Part shown: positions 9,101 through 19,225 of the stretch, one piece after another
Layout: each line of letters begins with the position of its first letter
Position numbering within the stretch: position 1 is the first letter of the stretch
NCBI RefSeq assembly: GCF_000425145.1
Contig: NZ_AULF01000012.1
Location: forward strand, 1 to 64,000
Origin: Pedobacter glucosidilyticus DSM 23534
GTDB taxonomy: Bacteria; Bacteroidota; Bacteroidia; Sphingobacteriales; Sphingobacteriaceae
Length of the DNA: 64,000 bases
Direction: 5' to 3'
Notes under the pieces: model-generated
Told to the model about the DNA's origin: nothing
The model's input: only the letters and a program-made list of their open reading frames with translations
Databases searched by the model: none
Position numbers and translations under genes: made by a program

Positions 9101-11785
9101 TTACTTAATAAATTTAATTTGTTCTACAATACCTGAATTTTGTAAAACAGCTATATAAACACCTTTTGTTATGAAGGCATCTCTAACTTGTATTTCATTA
9201 AGCCCTTGGTTTATTTTAAGTGCTGAACTATAAACTTTTTTACCGGCAGCATCATAAATAAAGAAATTAGCAACTCCAGTTTTTCTAGATATATATTTAC
9301 CACATATATTACCATCTGAATCAATAAATACACTAAAAGATGTTTTTGGCAAATCAGCTTTCGTTAATGATGTGATTTTTGATAATGCTACTGATGAAGA
9401 ACCGGTATTTAAATAGCTAACAGCAGGGTAGTAAAGTGTTATTTTACCTGTTGAATTACTTGATCCATTATTAGATAAAAATAAGAATGAGTTAAGAGTC
9501 TCACTATTTGCCAAAGCAATAGAAGTACCCGAACTTAAGCCAGTACTGCCATTTACTTCAATAGAACGAGGATAATCTCCTCCAATTTTCAATCCGTTTA
9601 CCCATACATGATAGGAATTATTAGGCAATGTATAAGTAGTTTGTGACTCTTTGTAAGTTTGTAACGAACCAGAATTATTGCAATAAAGCTCTATATAATA
9701 TTTACCACCCTTTGAAAAGGTTGTATTATTAATTAATGAGTAGGTAGTGGTTGAAGTTGCATCGCTACCTAATCTGTAAGAAAAATCAATTGTACTTGAC
9801 GTGGCTGAAGTATTAGGAGTGAAACGTAATGCTGTAAAAACCTCATCACTGGCTCTATAAACAGATCCGGCGTATGACGGAACGAATAATTTCCCTTTAT
9901 TATTACCTACAGCAAAAATATAATTCCCCACGTCAGCTTGGCCTGCTGAACTAAAATCTATATTAAATGAAAACTTTGCAACTGAAGATGCAACACTAAT
10001 ATTATTAACAGAGTAACGAGATAAAGTACCTGCTGTAGAAGTATTTAAAGATAAATTGTGATTTCCATCTAAAGTAAATACAGCATTTCCTGAGCTTCTT
10101 ATATAAACACCTGTATTAGCTCCATTAGGAACAGGTAAAAATCCATTATTAGTACTATTAGACAAAGAAGATACTCCTGTAGTTCCAACAGTATTTACAA
10201 AAGTACCTGTTTGGTTGCCGAAAGTGTAGCTCCAATTTGAACTATTAAGCCAAGGAGCTAGTGATTTTCGCTCATTTAATTGGACTTCATATAATGATTT
10301 AGGATAAACAAAAGCTCCTATACTTTCAGATCCAACCCTTATATGACTAGAATTAAAAGTACTACCACCTATAAAGCCTGCTATTATTGGATTTGGTATA
10401 CGCCAATCCCAATTAGTATTTTTCCAAAATTCTAAATTTGTATATGGTGTATTAGTTTGCTTATAATTCCAGAAGATAAGATTGCTAAGATGGTGAGGAA
10501 AGTCTTTTGATGCACCTCCTGCTCTATCAAAATGTATACCCCCCTCAACATTGTCTAGCAAGGTATTTCTTGGTTGAGAAGAATGAGATTCAAAACACGT
10601 TGATGGGGGATATGTAACGTTGTGCAATACTGTATTCATAGAAGTTCTAGCAACACCTACAGAATGCTCTTGTGAAGCTCTATCATGTACATTACTAAAC
10701 AGAACATTTGTTGCACCATTATTAAAAATAGCTTCATGCCCTGGATTACCAGTTACTTCACAATTTAATACACTTATATTAGAACCAGAACTTATCTGCG
10801 CAGCAATATTAACGTCTGTAAACCTGCAATTGCGTATCCAGCTATTGAATGTATTATTCATTAGAAGTATGCTCCAGCCAGAATCATCAACCCAAGATCT
10901 GTGATGATAAAAAGTGTCTTTCCAATTTCCCACAAAAGCGATATTCTCAAACCCTATTTCTTGTATTACGGCTGTTTTGAAAACAGTCCAATTATGCGTA
11001 GGATTAATAGGATAACTTATAGGTTCATTGAGGGTTAAAGTATTACCGTTTATACTTTTTATACTATGATATATTTTTAATTGCACACCCTGAGTAGTAA
11101 TCAGCCAATCAGAAGATAATGGATGTGTACCTACTTCATATTGCAACAATGATGGGTCTGTACTATTCATAGTCAACAATATCCAATCTCCAACTTGCAA
11201 AGTACCTTTATTTGCTAAAGTAATATTAAAATCTCCGATGTTTGCAGCGGTATTAATTGTGCTAATATTTGTATTCCATGTTAGAGAATTAGTGGAAGGT
11301 CTCACTTCAAATAATCTTTTGGTAGACCACATCTTACTCGGGTCCGTTGGTTGCATTGTTCTTCTCATAAAAAGTTCTGTTCCTCCAGGTCCAGATCCAC
11401 TTCCTCTAAATACAATATTACTCCCATTAATTGTTATACTTTGCGTATCAGAATCTCCAGTTTCATTTACTAAAAACCTCCCTGGAGGGAAAAAAATGAT
11501 TCCCGAACCATTTGCTTTTGCAGCTGCAATAGCTGCTTCTATTGCAGCTCTATCTGATAAAGCATCATTTGCCACGGCACCAAATGTTGTTACATTGTAA
11601 ATATTATGTGTAACTGTAGGAATAGAATCATCACCATGATGATAGCCTACATAAGAAAAATCAGGAAGTATTGAACTCGACTTATTATACCGATAAGCAC
11701 TATATAAACGAGAGTTTTTTATTGTTTGAGCATGAACTATAATATTGAATAACATACTCATGATAAGAATTAGATTTTTTTTCAT
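9101..11785 (-). CDS. Secreted right-handed beta-helix protein (pectate-lyase-3 type) with T9SS domain
   Basis: An 894-residue protein with signal peptide (ends IIVHAQ). From about residue 65 it carries NVTTFGAVANDALSDRAAI and GSGIIFFPPGRFLV, the usual opening of the pectate lyase superfamily 3 / GH28-like beta-helix. The helix continues to about residue 480 (NCRFTDVNIAAQ, VLNCEVTGNPGHEA, LLDNVEGGIHFDRAGG). A beta-sandwich-like region follows (about 490-790; DUF4955-type arrangement is possible). The last 75 residues look like a T9SS type A sorting domain (IYDAAGKKVYSS, KGVYIAVLQNSGIVEQIKFIK split across strands). Expected location is the cell surface or medium. Whether it is a lyase or a hydrolase cannot be told from sequence alone. 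It lies upstream of susC on the same strand. Confidence 0.75.
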   Translation of the reverse strand: MKKNLILIMSMLFNIIVHAQTIKNSRLYSAYRYNKSSSILPDFSYVGYHHGDDSIPTVTHNIYNVTTFGAVANDALSDRAAIEAAIAAAKANGSGIIFFPPGRFLVNETGDSDTQSITINGSNIVFRGSGSGPGGTELFMRRTMQPTDPSKMWSTKRLFEVRPSTNSLTWNTNISTINTAANIGDFNITLANKGTLQVGDWILLTMNSTDPSLLQYEVGTHPLSSDWLITTQGVQLKIYHSIKSINGNTLTLNEPISYPINPTHNWTVFKTAVIQEIGFENIAFVGNWKDTFYHHRSWVDDSGWSILLMNNTFNSWIRNCRFTDVNIAAQISSGSNISVLNCEVTGNPGHEAIFNNGATNVLFSNVHDRASQEHSVGVARTSMNTVLHNVTYPPSTCFESHSSQPRNTLLDNVEGGIHFDRAGGASKDFPHHLSNLIFWNYKQTNTPYTNLEFWKNTNWDWRIPNPIIAGFIGGSTFNSSHIRVGSESIGAFVYPKSLYEVQLNERKSLAPWLNSSNWSYTFGNQTGTFVNTVGTTGVSSLSNSTNNGFLPVPNGANTGVYIRSSGNAVFTLDGNHNLSLNTSTAGTLSRYSVNNISVASSVAKFSFNIDFSSAGQADVGNYIFAVGNNKGKLFVPSYAGSVYRASDEVFTALRFTPNTSATSSTIDFSYRLGSDATSTTTYSLINNTTFSKGGKYYIELYCNNSGSLQTYKESQTTYTLPNNSYHVWVNGLKIGGDYPRSIEVNGSTGLSSGTSIALANSETLNSFLFLSNNGSSNSTGKITLYYPAVSYLNTGSSSVALSKITSLTKADLPKTSFSVFIDSDGNICGKYISRKTGVANFFIYDAAGKKVYSSALKINQGLNEIQVRDAFITKGVYIAVLQNSGIVEQIKFIK

Positions 11786-11813
11786 GATTGGTTTGTAAAG
11801 GTTAAAACAATGG

Positions 11814-11957
11814 CTACAGATTAAAGGATTGCTGTATTTTTATAATACTTTTAAAAGTTACCGGGACAGTAAATTCAAATCCTGTTTTTCTACCCAGCAT
11901 ATAGCGTATTCTTTGAATAGCTAAAACTGTCATACACAAAAGTGATTTAATTTTCAT
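11814..11957 (-). CDS. 47-codon ORF, probably the 5' remnant of a secreted protein gene
   Basis: The frame starts with MKIKSLLCMTVLA, which reads like the beginning of a signal peptide, but then turns into a basic, non-hydrophobic tail and stops after 47 residues. It is preceded by AAACCAATAAAACTAAATAAT, a leader very similar to that of susC at 8760. I read this as the promoter, leader and first codons of a lost PUL gene, or less likely a real leader peptide. Nothing in the tail is recognisable. Confidence 0.35.
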   Translation of the reverse strand: MKIKSLLCMTVLAIQRIRYMLGRKTGFEFTVPVTFKSIIKIQQSFNL

Positions 11958-12065
11958 ATTATTTAGTTTTATTGGTTTATGATAATATATCATACATTGA
12001 GGAATGTTGATATATCATGTATTTTAAGTTTAATAAACTAATTTATATACTTAGCTCCTATTGAT

Positions 12066-12096
12066 GGGGTAAATTAGAACACTAATAAGGGGTAAA
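12066..12096. promoter_or_regulatory. Direct repeats GGGGTAAA, 23 bp apart, candidate operator
   Basis: GGGGTAAA occurs at 12066-12073 and 12089-12096, about two helical turns apart, the spacing expected for tandem half-sites of an AraC-type DNA-binding domain. Just beyond lies TACAATTAT. A related arrangement (G run, then TACAATTAT) occurs upstream of susC at about 8815-8838. The HTCS next door is the natural candidate regulator; this is inference from pattern and place. Confidence 0.35.
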
Positions 12097-12605
12097 ATCT
12101 GTACAATTATTAGTAATAAAAAGTTATATTAAATCAATATTCTTTGGATACTTACTACTATTAATAGCAAACATTAAATTTCCAAACACGATTTTTTGTT
12201 ATGGATAATTATCTTAAATGTTATTAAACTTAGCTGATATATCTAGAAAAGTTGCGGATTGTTTTAGTAATCCTTTAAGATGCCAGTACTTATACTTGAA
12301 GATATAATCTTAACTTAACATTTAATTGAAATAGGCATTTCTTTAGATGATATAAATTGTTCTATCCTTAATCGAATTGTATATCTGTAATATTATTAAA
12401 TTTAAAATCGTTTTACTGTTATTCTTCAAAAGAAAATACTTCTTAAATCAGCTCAAGTATTAATGTATCTTCTCTATTTAATCTTATGTTTTTTCATTAA
12501 ATTAAAACAACAAATAAATAAGAAATATTGTAGAATTGCTTTTTTAGAATCGCTATTAAGTAAAAATAAGTTGATGCATTACCTAAAATTAAACACTAAT
12601 AACCA

Positions 12606-15600
12606 TCAACTTTTTAAGCTATTTTGATATTCTCTTGGCGATTTACCAAACTGTTTTTTAAAAGATTTAGTAAAGTATTTAGGATCATTAAAACCTACTG
12701 CAAAAGCAACTTCAGAAACATTAAATCCTCCATTCTCTAATAATAAAACTGCTTTTTTTAATCTTATAGATTTAATAAAGTCTGCCGCTGTCATATTAGT
12801 TAAAGCAGATAGCTTTTTATATAATACCCGTCTACTCATCCCTACTTTATCAATAAGCTGCTCTACATCAAACTCAGAGTCATCTATATGGTCCTCTACA
12901 ATTAGCATTAAGCGCTTTAAAAACTTTTCATCTGCATGATTTATAATGACTTTAGTTGGTTCAAAAGTCATTTCTTTACTAAAACGTTCTCGCATTGCCT
13001 TTCGAGTTGCTAAAAGATTTTTAATATTTAATCTTAATATTTGTAAACTAAAAGGCTTTGTTAAATAAACATCAGCTCCATTTTCTAAACCAGAGAGTTG
13101 CTGAATGAAGGTTGTCCTCGCTGTTAGTAGTATAATTGGAATATGACTAGTTGTTTCATTAGATTTTAAAATTTTACAAAGTTCCAATCCATCTTTCTCG
13201 GGCATTTTAACGTCGCTAATAATTAAATCAGGTAAACTTTCAAATGCTTTCTCTATACCTATTGCTCCATTTTCTGCTGTCTCGATGTTATAGCTTTTAT
13301 TTAAAGAACTTCTAATATATTCTCTTATCTCATCATTATCCTCAATAACTAATATCTGAACATTTCCAAATTCAGTATCAAAATCTATCACATCTTCATT
13401 GATGAGATCAACATCGTTTATCAGCTTGTAATTTTCAAGAGAAACACTTTGTTTGAAACTATTTTTATCAAAATGCTTAACTCCTTTTAATAATTCGACC
13501 TGAAATATCGTATAGCCATTTTTACCATCTTGTGCCAATTTACTTTTGAAGTTAATGGTGCCTTTATGCAACTCCAAAATACTTTTAGAGAGCGCCAAAC
13601 CAATACCACTACCTGGAGCTTCTAATTGTTTTAATTTAGATTGAAAAAATTTACGAAAAAGATTTTTATGATCATCTTCGGCAATACCACAGCCATTATC
13701 AGCTATTTCTATAATACAAACATTTGTAGAATCTTTTATAGAAATAACTATTTCTCCACCATCTGATGTAAACTTAAAAGCATTGGATAAAAGATTAAAA
13801 AAAACTTTTTCTAATTGACTTTTATCAAAATAAATGTTTAATGAATTTACATCGTGATAAAAACTGTATGTTATTTTCTTGTTTCTGGCTAAAATACTGA
13901 AGGAATTGTAGATATCATTTAAAAAATCGACTAGGTTATGCTCTTGTACCTCTAAATCTACCTTGCCAGCTTCAATTTTTCTAAAATCCATTAATTCGGT
14001 AACTAACCTTAACAGTCTATCTGTATTGTTTTTCACTTGCATTAAATACTCCATCTGCCCTATATTCTCATTAGAACTCGAAATAAGTTCTTCTATTGGA
14101 GCTTTAATTAATGTTAAAGGCGTTCTTATTTCATGAGAAATATTGGTAAAAAAATCTAGTTTTAACTTATGCATTTCTTCCTCACGCTTAAGCCTAATTC
14201 TTATATTTAAATATCGGATTAATAAAATCAATATAATAAGAATTACCACAAAATATAAGAAATAGGCCCAAACAGATTTCCAAGGAGGATTTAAAATCTG
14301 AATACTTAGCTCTTTAATATTTGTAGTCCATACTCCATTATTGTTACTTGCTTTAACTAGAAATTTATATTTGCCCGGAGGTAAATTGTTATAAGTTGCA
14401 TAAGCAGCAGTACTATAATGCCACCGCCTATCATAACCCTCTAATTTATAAGCATATTTATTTTTATCAGCCTGGATATAATTAAGTGTTGCAAATTCGA
14501 GAGAAAAACTATTTTGATTATACTTAAAAATCAGATTATCAGTGAAAATGATACTTTTTTTAAGTAAATTATCTAAACCATTTACTTTTACTGATTTATC
14601 AAATAATTTTAAATCTGAAAGTAACACAGGGGGAACAAAAGTATTAACTTTTATATCATCAGGATTAAAACTTACAATGCCTTTATAACCTCCAAATAGA
14701 AGTGTACCATCTTTTAATTTAAGGCAAGAGCCCTTATTAAACTCATTACTTGGCAATCCATCCTTTTGATCATAATTATGAAATTCTTTTTTATCAACAT
14801 CAAATCTTACTAATCCGTTATTAGTACTTAACCAAAGCATACCTTTATTATCTTCAAGAATACCAACTACATTATTATTAGAAAGTTTCTGATTTATATT
14901 ATAGGTTTTAAAAGCCAAGGTAGCAGGATTAAAAAGCGTTATTCCACCGTAATAATTAGCTATCCAGATACGTTTTTTAGAATCTTCATACATGTAATTA
15001 ATTTGGTTACTATTTAATCCTGCTTTTAAAGCATAAGGTAATAACTTGAAAAATTTAGAGTTTTCTTTTAGAATATGTATTCCAAGTAGATTACATACAT
15101 ATAAATTTTTTTGAGAATCTTCAAAGATGTTCATAACATAGCTACCCGGCACACGATATTCTTTAGCTATAATTTTACTTCTTTTAAATTTACCTGTTTT
15201 GGGATTAAATAAGCTTAAGCCATATCCTGTACCAATCCAAAATCTATTTTTACTATCTTGTAAAATAGTATAAATATTATCTGCATCTATGGTGGTGCTA
15301 TCTTTAGGATTAGTTTTATAACTTACAAAATGACCACTCTTTTGGTTAAATAAGTTTAATCCACCTTTATGAGTTGCTATCCACAATCTACCCTCATTAT
15401 CTTTAATAATACATTTAATAGAATTTGAAGATATAGAATTAAAATCATATATATTGTTTTGGTACGTTTTTAATTTTTTAAAATCTTTACTAAAATAATT
15501 CAATCCAGAACTTTCTGTTCCAACCCATAATTTTTTATGATTGTCCTCATATAGAGCACTTATAACATTTACATTAAGATTTTTATAATGATTCTCAATA

Positions 15601-16628
15601 GCATAAACTTTAAAAGAGAAAGGAGTTTTATGTACAATATTTATTCCCCCATAATATGTTCCTATCCAAATTGAACCATTTTGATCTTCGAATAAATCGT
15701 ATACTGAATTTTGACTTAAACTTTTGATATCGGATGGTGTATTTCTATAGGTAATAATTTTATAAGAATGTGGATTAATAACCGATAGTCCATCCTGAGT
15801 TCCTATCCATAAATAACCTGTTTTAGAACTAATTATTTTAAAAATATCATTACTAGGAATTGAATTAACATCCTTTACTTGCTGACTGAAACGTCTGATA
15901 AAGCGGCCTGTTTTTATATTTAAGATACTTACTCCTTTACCTTTCGTACCAATCCACAGATTTTGATAAATATCCTGTGCTAAAGAAGTAACATCTGTTT
16001 CGATACTTGTAAGTTGATTCTGATAGTATGGATAATAAGCGACTTTACTATTTTTTATGCAAAATAGCCCCTTATTAGTACCAATCCATATCCTCCTTTG
16101 ATTATCTTCAAATAAAACATTTATAATTAGTCTTTGATGGTCAGAAGTTAAAGGAAATAATGTAAATTTTGAATTTGATGAGTCTTCTGAAAATATTAAA
16201 CCGTTTTGAGTGCCAAGCCAAATTCTCCCTGTTTGGTCTTGCAAAAAACATTTTAATATACTGGAGTTATAAAATCTAGTAAAAGTATCTAACTCCTCAT
16301 TATAAACATCTAATCCGGAGAATGAAATAGCCCAGATTTTTTTTTGTTTTCCTCGATAAACTTTTATCTTATTATCGGGAGAAATCCTTTTACTATCATC
16401 ATGATGGTAATAAATTTTAAATTTTTTTCCATCATATTTATTAAGCCCGTACCTACAACCAAACCACATAAAGCCTGTTCCATCTTGGGTTATTGATAGA
16501 ACGGAACTTTGGGAAAGACCGTCTTCAACACTTAAATGCTGAAATTTAATTTGAGCCTTAATTGAATTAGAAAAATTCAATACAAAAACAAAAAATAATG
16601 CAAGAATTATCCCTTTGTTAAATGTCAT
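12606..16628 (-). CDS. Hybrid two-component system regulator (HTCS) of PUL1
   Basis: This 1340-residue one-protein signalling system senses a glycan fragment in the periplasm and drives PUL transcription. In order: signal peptide (1-26), two seven-bladed propellers of Reg_prop repeats (about 27-670, many copies of the type GSIWIGTYYGGINI and RIWIGTNKGLF), a Y_Y_Y domain (about 690-775, ending LPPGKYKFLVKASNNNG), one membrane helix (about 785-807), a HisKA domain with phospho-acceptor H832 in NISHEIRTP, an HATPase domain (DNGCGIAEDD, GSGIGLALSKSILELH), a receiver domain with phospho-acceptor D1139 in DVKMPEKDG, and a C-terminal AraC HTH (VAFAVGFNDPKYFTKSFKKQFGKSP). All catalytic signatures look intact. 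It lies between the beta-helix and alpha-galactosidase genes and presumably regulates PUL1. Confidence 0.95.
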   Translation of the reverse strand: MTFNKGIILALFFVFVLNFSNSIKAQIKFQHLSVEDGLSQSSVLSITQDGTGFMWFGCRYGLNKYDGKKFKIYYHHDDSKRISPDNKIKVYRGKQKKIWAISFSGLDVYNEELDTFTRFYNSSILKCFLQDQTGRIWLGTQNGLIFSEDSSNSKFTLFPLTSDHQRLIINVLFEDNQRRIWIGTNKGLFCIKNSKVAYYPYYQNQLTSIETDVTSLAQDIYQNLWIGTKGKGVSILNIKTGRFIRRFSQQVKDVNSIPSNDIFKIISSKTGYLWIGTQDGLSVINPHSYKIITYRNTPSDIKSLSQNSVYDLFEDQNGSIWIGTYYGGINIVHKTPFSFKVYAIENHYKNLNVNVISALYEDNHKKLWVGTESSGLNYFSKDFKKLKTYQNNIYDFNSISSNSIKCIIKDNEGRLWIATHKGGLNLFNQKSGHFVSYKTNPKDSTTIDADNIYTILQDSKNRFWIGTGYGLSLFNPKTGKFKRSKIIAKEYRVPGSYVMNIFEDSQKNLYVCNLLGIHILKENSKFFKLLPYALKAGLNSNQINYMYEDSKKRIWIANYYGGITLFNPATLAFKTYNINQKLSNNNVVGILEDNKGMLWLSTNNGLVRFDVDKKEFHNYDQKDGLPSNEFNKGSCLKLKDGTLLFGGYKGIVSFNPDDIKVNTFVPPVLLSDLKLFDKSVKVNGLDNLLKKSIIFTDNLIFKYNQNSFSLEFATLNYIQADKNKYAYKLEGYDRRWHYSTAAYATYNNLPPGKYKFLVKASNNNGVWTTNIKELSIQILNPPWKSVWAYFLYFVVILIILILLIRYLNIRIRLKREEEMHKLKLDFFTNISHEIRTPLTLIKAPIEELISSSNENIGQMEYLMQVKNNTDRLLRLVTELMDFRKIEAGKVDLEVQEHNLVDFLNDIYNSFSILARNKKITYSFYHDVNSLNIYFDKSQLEKVFFNLLSNAFKFTSDGGEIVISIKDSTNVCIIEIADNGCGIAEDDHKNLFRKFFQSKLKQLEAPGSGIGLALSKSILELHKGTINFKSKLAQDGKNGYTIFQVELLKGVKHFDKNSFKQSVSLENYKLINDVDLINEDVIDFDTEFGNVQILVIEDNDEIREYIRSSLNKSYNIETAENGAIGIEKAFESLPDLIISDVKMPEKDGLELCKILKSNETTSHIPIILLTARTTFIQQLSGLENGADVYLTKPFSLQILRLNIKNLLATRKAMRERFSKEMTFEPTKVIINHADEKFLKRLMLIVEDHIDDSEFDVEQLIDKVGMSRRVLYKKLSALTNMTAADFIKSIRLKKAVLLLENGGFNVSEVAFAVGFNDPKYFTKSFKKQFGKSPREYQNSLKS

Positions 16629-16735
16629 AAAATATTAGAGCTTCATTAATTGGTTAATAAACTTAATTAATATACGGATAATTGTATATTACTTTCTCAG
16701 TTTTTTAACTTATAAGTTTATTCTTTCTAAAAGAT

Positions 16736-18802
16736 CTATTGGTTTAATTTTTCATATTTATAAATACAAAAACTATTTTTTGGTTTAAGTTTCAATTTAA
16801 TTTCAGATAAACTATTAACTTTTGCATTAAAAGATTGTTGGCCATTCATTACAGGTATTAATTTAATTCTTTCGTTTGGCTTCAAGAAGGTTTTAATAAT
16901 TATCTTTTTTGAAGATTTAGGTGTATTAAAAAAAATAAAATATCCTCTGCTATCTTTGATAGATTGAAATCCTGTCAAAGAAAAACCGTCAGGCATCTTA
17001 CCTATTGGAAGAATTACACCCTCATGCATATCATGCTGCAATCCTCTATAAATTTTTATAATATCAGCTATCTTAAATCCTTCATCTGGTAAATTACTTA
17101 TTTCCATCCACGCTAAAGGTTGTGCCATAAAAGTAGTTGCAACTATATATTCCATCGGTATTTTTGAGGGAGCTAGCATATCTTCATTAGAGTATTTACT
17201 TATATTTCGCCAAGGATTAAGCCACTCTATCTGTAATTTTTCTGACGGCAAATATCTTGATAGCATCCATAAATTTCTAAGTGTCGTATGTGGGTAATAA
17301 TTTGACCAGTCTGTATACCTGTTTTCTAAGAATATATTTCCATATTCATTAAAGAAATGAAACCCGGATCTCCTTCCTGCGGTAACATCTAAATTAAAGA
17401 TTGCATTTCCATCTGTCTTCTCCATTACTCGTTCAAAAAATTTTCTCAAGTTCTCTTCTGCTTCTTTACTTTTCAATTCTACTCCATCAATCTTAAAAGC
17501 TGAAATTTGAAATTGATGATAATAACCTATTAATATATCCGCGTCTCGCTCCCAAGTTTTATAATCATTACCACTACTTGGATTAAACCATAAACCCAAC
17601 TTGATGTTTAGTGATTTTGCTTTATCAGCAATCGGTTTTAGCCCCCTAGGAAAACGTTGAGAATGTGCTTGCCAATCCTCTTCTGTCCAACTATCCCAGT
17701 TTTTGCCTCCCTTCTGTGCTGAATTAGAAGATAAACCCTGTTGCCAGCCATCATCTAATTGAAAATGTGTAATCCCTAATTTTGCAGCAGCTTCAAGTTC
17801 TTTTAAAATGAAAGCTTCATTCATACGGCTGTCTTTATTTCTATCTCCCCATGTATTACTCATAATCATCTCATCACGATCAGTTCTTAAAGAACGTATT
17901 GCTTTTTGATAAGTTCTTAATGCTATTAACTGCGAAGTTTCATCTGCTGAAGAAACACCAATAACATAACCATATGATCTTTGCCATTCTTGATTATTCA
18001 TAAAAGATTTTTCAATACCTGTACCTAGAACCTCTACCCTATTAAGACTTAAAGAAAAATCAACACCAGGATAAGCTTGTTGAGAAGAACTTATAGGACT
18101 TTCTTTGAGAATAAATATTCCTGCATTATTAATACTATTTCGGAGTAGTAATATATTGGCTTTTATCTCTATAGGCTTTGAATACGGTAAGTAATCATCT
18201 TCAAATACTAAAGTATTATTGTGATCTGTTACATCCCTGAACGAAACAGCTTTAGCCTCCCAATGCTTCCCTATTAAAGGTACACAGCCCAATCTCTGAT
18301 AAAGCATTTTATTATTTAGTGACGACAAGTCTTCGATTATTTCAGTCCCTACTTGTTTTTTAGTAATATTTATCCAACTCTCTTGTGGAGATCCTTTTAC
18401 ATAATAATAAGTCCTTAAAGATGGGCTATTAGGAAAAATCTCTATAATTCGACGTATATTAATGCTATTAAGCTTAAAATTAACAATTACTTCCAGAAAT
18501 TTCTGCTCGCCATTAAAACGCTTTTTTACTGAGCTTGTTAAAGTAGCACTTTCTGATAAAAAAGGCTTTGAAAATAATTTTAAATCTTCAATTGTTTCAT
18601 TAGCTTGGATAATAGAAGAACCTTTCTCTTGATATCCCTTAAATTCAATATTTCCATTGTTCCAATTATAAAAGAAACTTACCAGATTGTTACTTATTAT
18701 TAAGTTATCGCCTACTAGCTCTGCCTTACAATCTATGGATTGGGAAAATAATGGCCTAAATAAAATATTTAAAAATAAGAAAACGACAGTTGTTTTTTTC
18801 AT
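16736..18802 (-). CDS. Secreted GH36-like alpha-galactosidase
   Basis: A 688-residue protein with signal peptide (ends PLFSQ), an N-terminal beta-sandwich of about 270 residues and a TIM-barrel-like catalytic region from about 310. Seen motifs are ITHFQLDDGWQQG, LKPIADKAKSLNIKLGLWFNP, FKIDGVELKS with D439 as likely nucleophile, and RYTDWSNYYP with D498, 59 residues later, as a candidate acid/base. That spacing and the WFNP/KxD pattern fit clan GH-D (GH36/GH27) alpha-galactosidases. The exact specificity is inferred; alpha-N-acetylgalactosaminidase or an uncharacterised subgroup remain possible. It is transcribed towards the HTCS gene and divergently from the GH2 gene at 19226, sharing a 423-bp intergenic region. 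Confidence 0.65.
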   Translation of the reverse strand: MKKTTVVFLFLNILFRPLFSQSIDCKAELVGDNLIISNNLVSFFYNWNNGNIEFKGYQEKGSSIIQANETIEDLKLFSKPFLSESATLTSSVKKRFNGEQKFLEVIVNFKLNSINIRRIIEIFPNSPSLRTYYYVKGSPQESWINITKKQVGTEIIEDLSSLNNKMLYQRLGCVPLIGKHWEAKAVSFRDVTDHNNTLVFEDDYLPYSKPIEIKANILLLRNSINNAGIFILKESPISSSQQAYPGVDFSLSLNRVEVLGTGIEKSFMNNQEWQRSYGYVIGVSSADETSQLIALRTYQKAIRSLRTDRDEMIMSNTWGDRNKDSRMNEAFILKELEAAAKLGITHFQLDDGWQQGLSSNSAQKGGKNWDSWTEEDWQAHSQRFPRGLKPIADKAKSLNIKLGLWFNPSSGNDYKTWERDADILIGYYHQFQISAFKIDGVELKSKEAEENLRKFFERVMEKTDGNAIFNLDVTAGRRSGFHFFNEYGNIFLENRYTDWSNYYPHTTLRNLWMLSRYLPSEKLQIEWLNPWRNISKYSNEDMLAPSKIPMEYIVATTFMAQPLAWMEISNLPDEGFKIADIIKIYRGLQHDMHEGVILPIGKMPDGFSLTGFQSIKDSRGYFIFFNTPKSSKKIIIKTFLKPNERIKLIPVMNGQQSFNAKVNSLSEIKLKLKPKNSFCIYKYEKLNQ

Positions 18803-19225
18803 AATTGGAATTGGTATTAAAAAAATCTATGTGTTAAAAACCTCTTTTATAATCTATCTATATAATGTCTATTCTAGTATTTCTACAAAAATCTTAAATA
18901 GATTTTTGTAGAAATTATAATCTATCATTTGTAATTTACATTTTAAAATATAGCGACCCTTTAATAGGATTATTAAATTTTAAAATTATTACATACCATT
19001 ATTTTCAATCATTCAATTGATTTTATTTTAGTATTGTGATAAAAAAATCTAGTTTAAACAAAAATCAAAAAAAAACATCTACTATTCTTCTACAGGTTGG
19101 TGTTTTACGGATTATTCCACCTTTTAGGATCATTTATTCTACCTATGCTCATTAAGTATATAAGATTTTTGTACTACTATTAGTAACGTTACAATTAAAA
19201 CTTATAATTAAATAATATATTAACA
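18803..19225. other. Divergent intergenic region of the alpha-galactosidase and GH2 genes
   Basis: No gene is visible. The region contains a perfect 14-bp palindrome with 5-nt loop at 18881-18913 flanked by direct repeats TTATAATCTATC, and must hold both divergent promoters. The last 150 bases before the GH2 start are very AT-rich, with no clear TAnnTTTG promoter box. Confidence 0.5.
18848..18926. promoter_or_regulatory. Direct repeats TTATAATCTATC flanking a 14-bp palindrome
   Basis: TTATAATCTATC is present at 18848-18859 and 18915-18926. Between them lies TTCTACAAAAATCT (18881-18894), perfectly inverted at 18900-18913 with a 5-nt loop. Close versions of the direct repeat recur in PUL1 intergenic DNA at 2852-2863 (TTATAAACTATC) and 21930-21941 (TTATAGACTATC). 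The position between divergent PUL genes favours a regulator binding site over a terminator. Confidence 0.4.

Larger units (their letters stand above)
11786..12605. other. 820-bp intergenic region between HTCS and beta-helix genes
   Basis: This stretch holds the short frame at 11814-11957, a pair of GGGGTAAA direct repeats at 12066-12096, and the AAACCAAT leader element twice on the minus strand (11787-11794 and 11971-11978). The part from about 12110 to 12605 is AT-rich and shows no recognisable gene, RNA or strong hairpin. It should contain the promoter of the beta-helix gene and any terminator of the HTCS gene. Confidence 0.6.

Noticed and set aside
11238-11600. 120-codon plus-strand ORF
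   Set aside because: Antisense shadow of the beta-helix gene, with no recognisable motif or leader.
18881-18913. Palindrome as an intrinsic terminator
   Set aside because: It lies between two divergent gene starts, so there is no transcript to end there; a regulator site is more likely.
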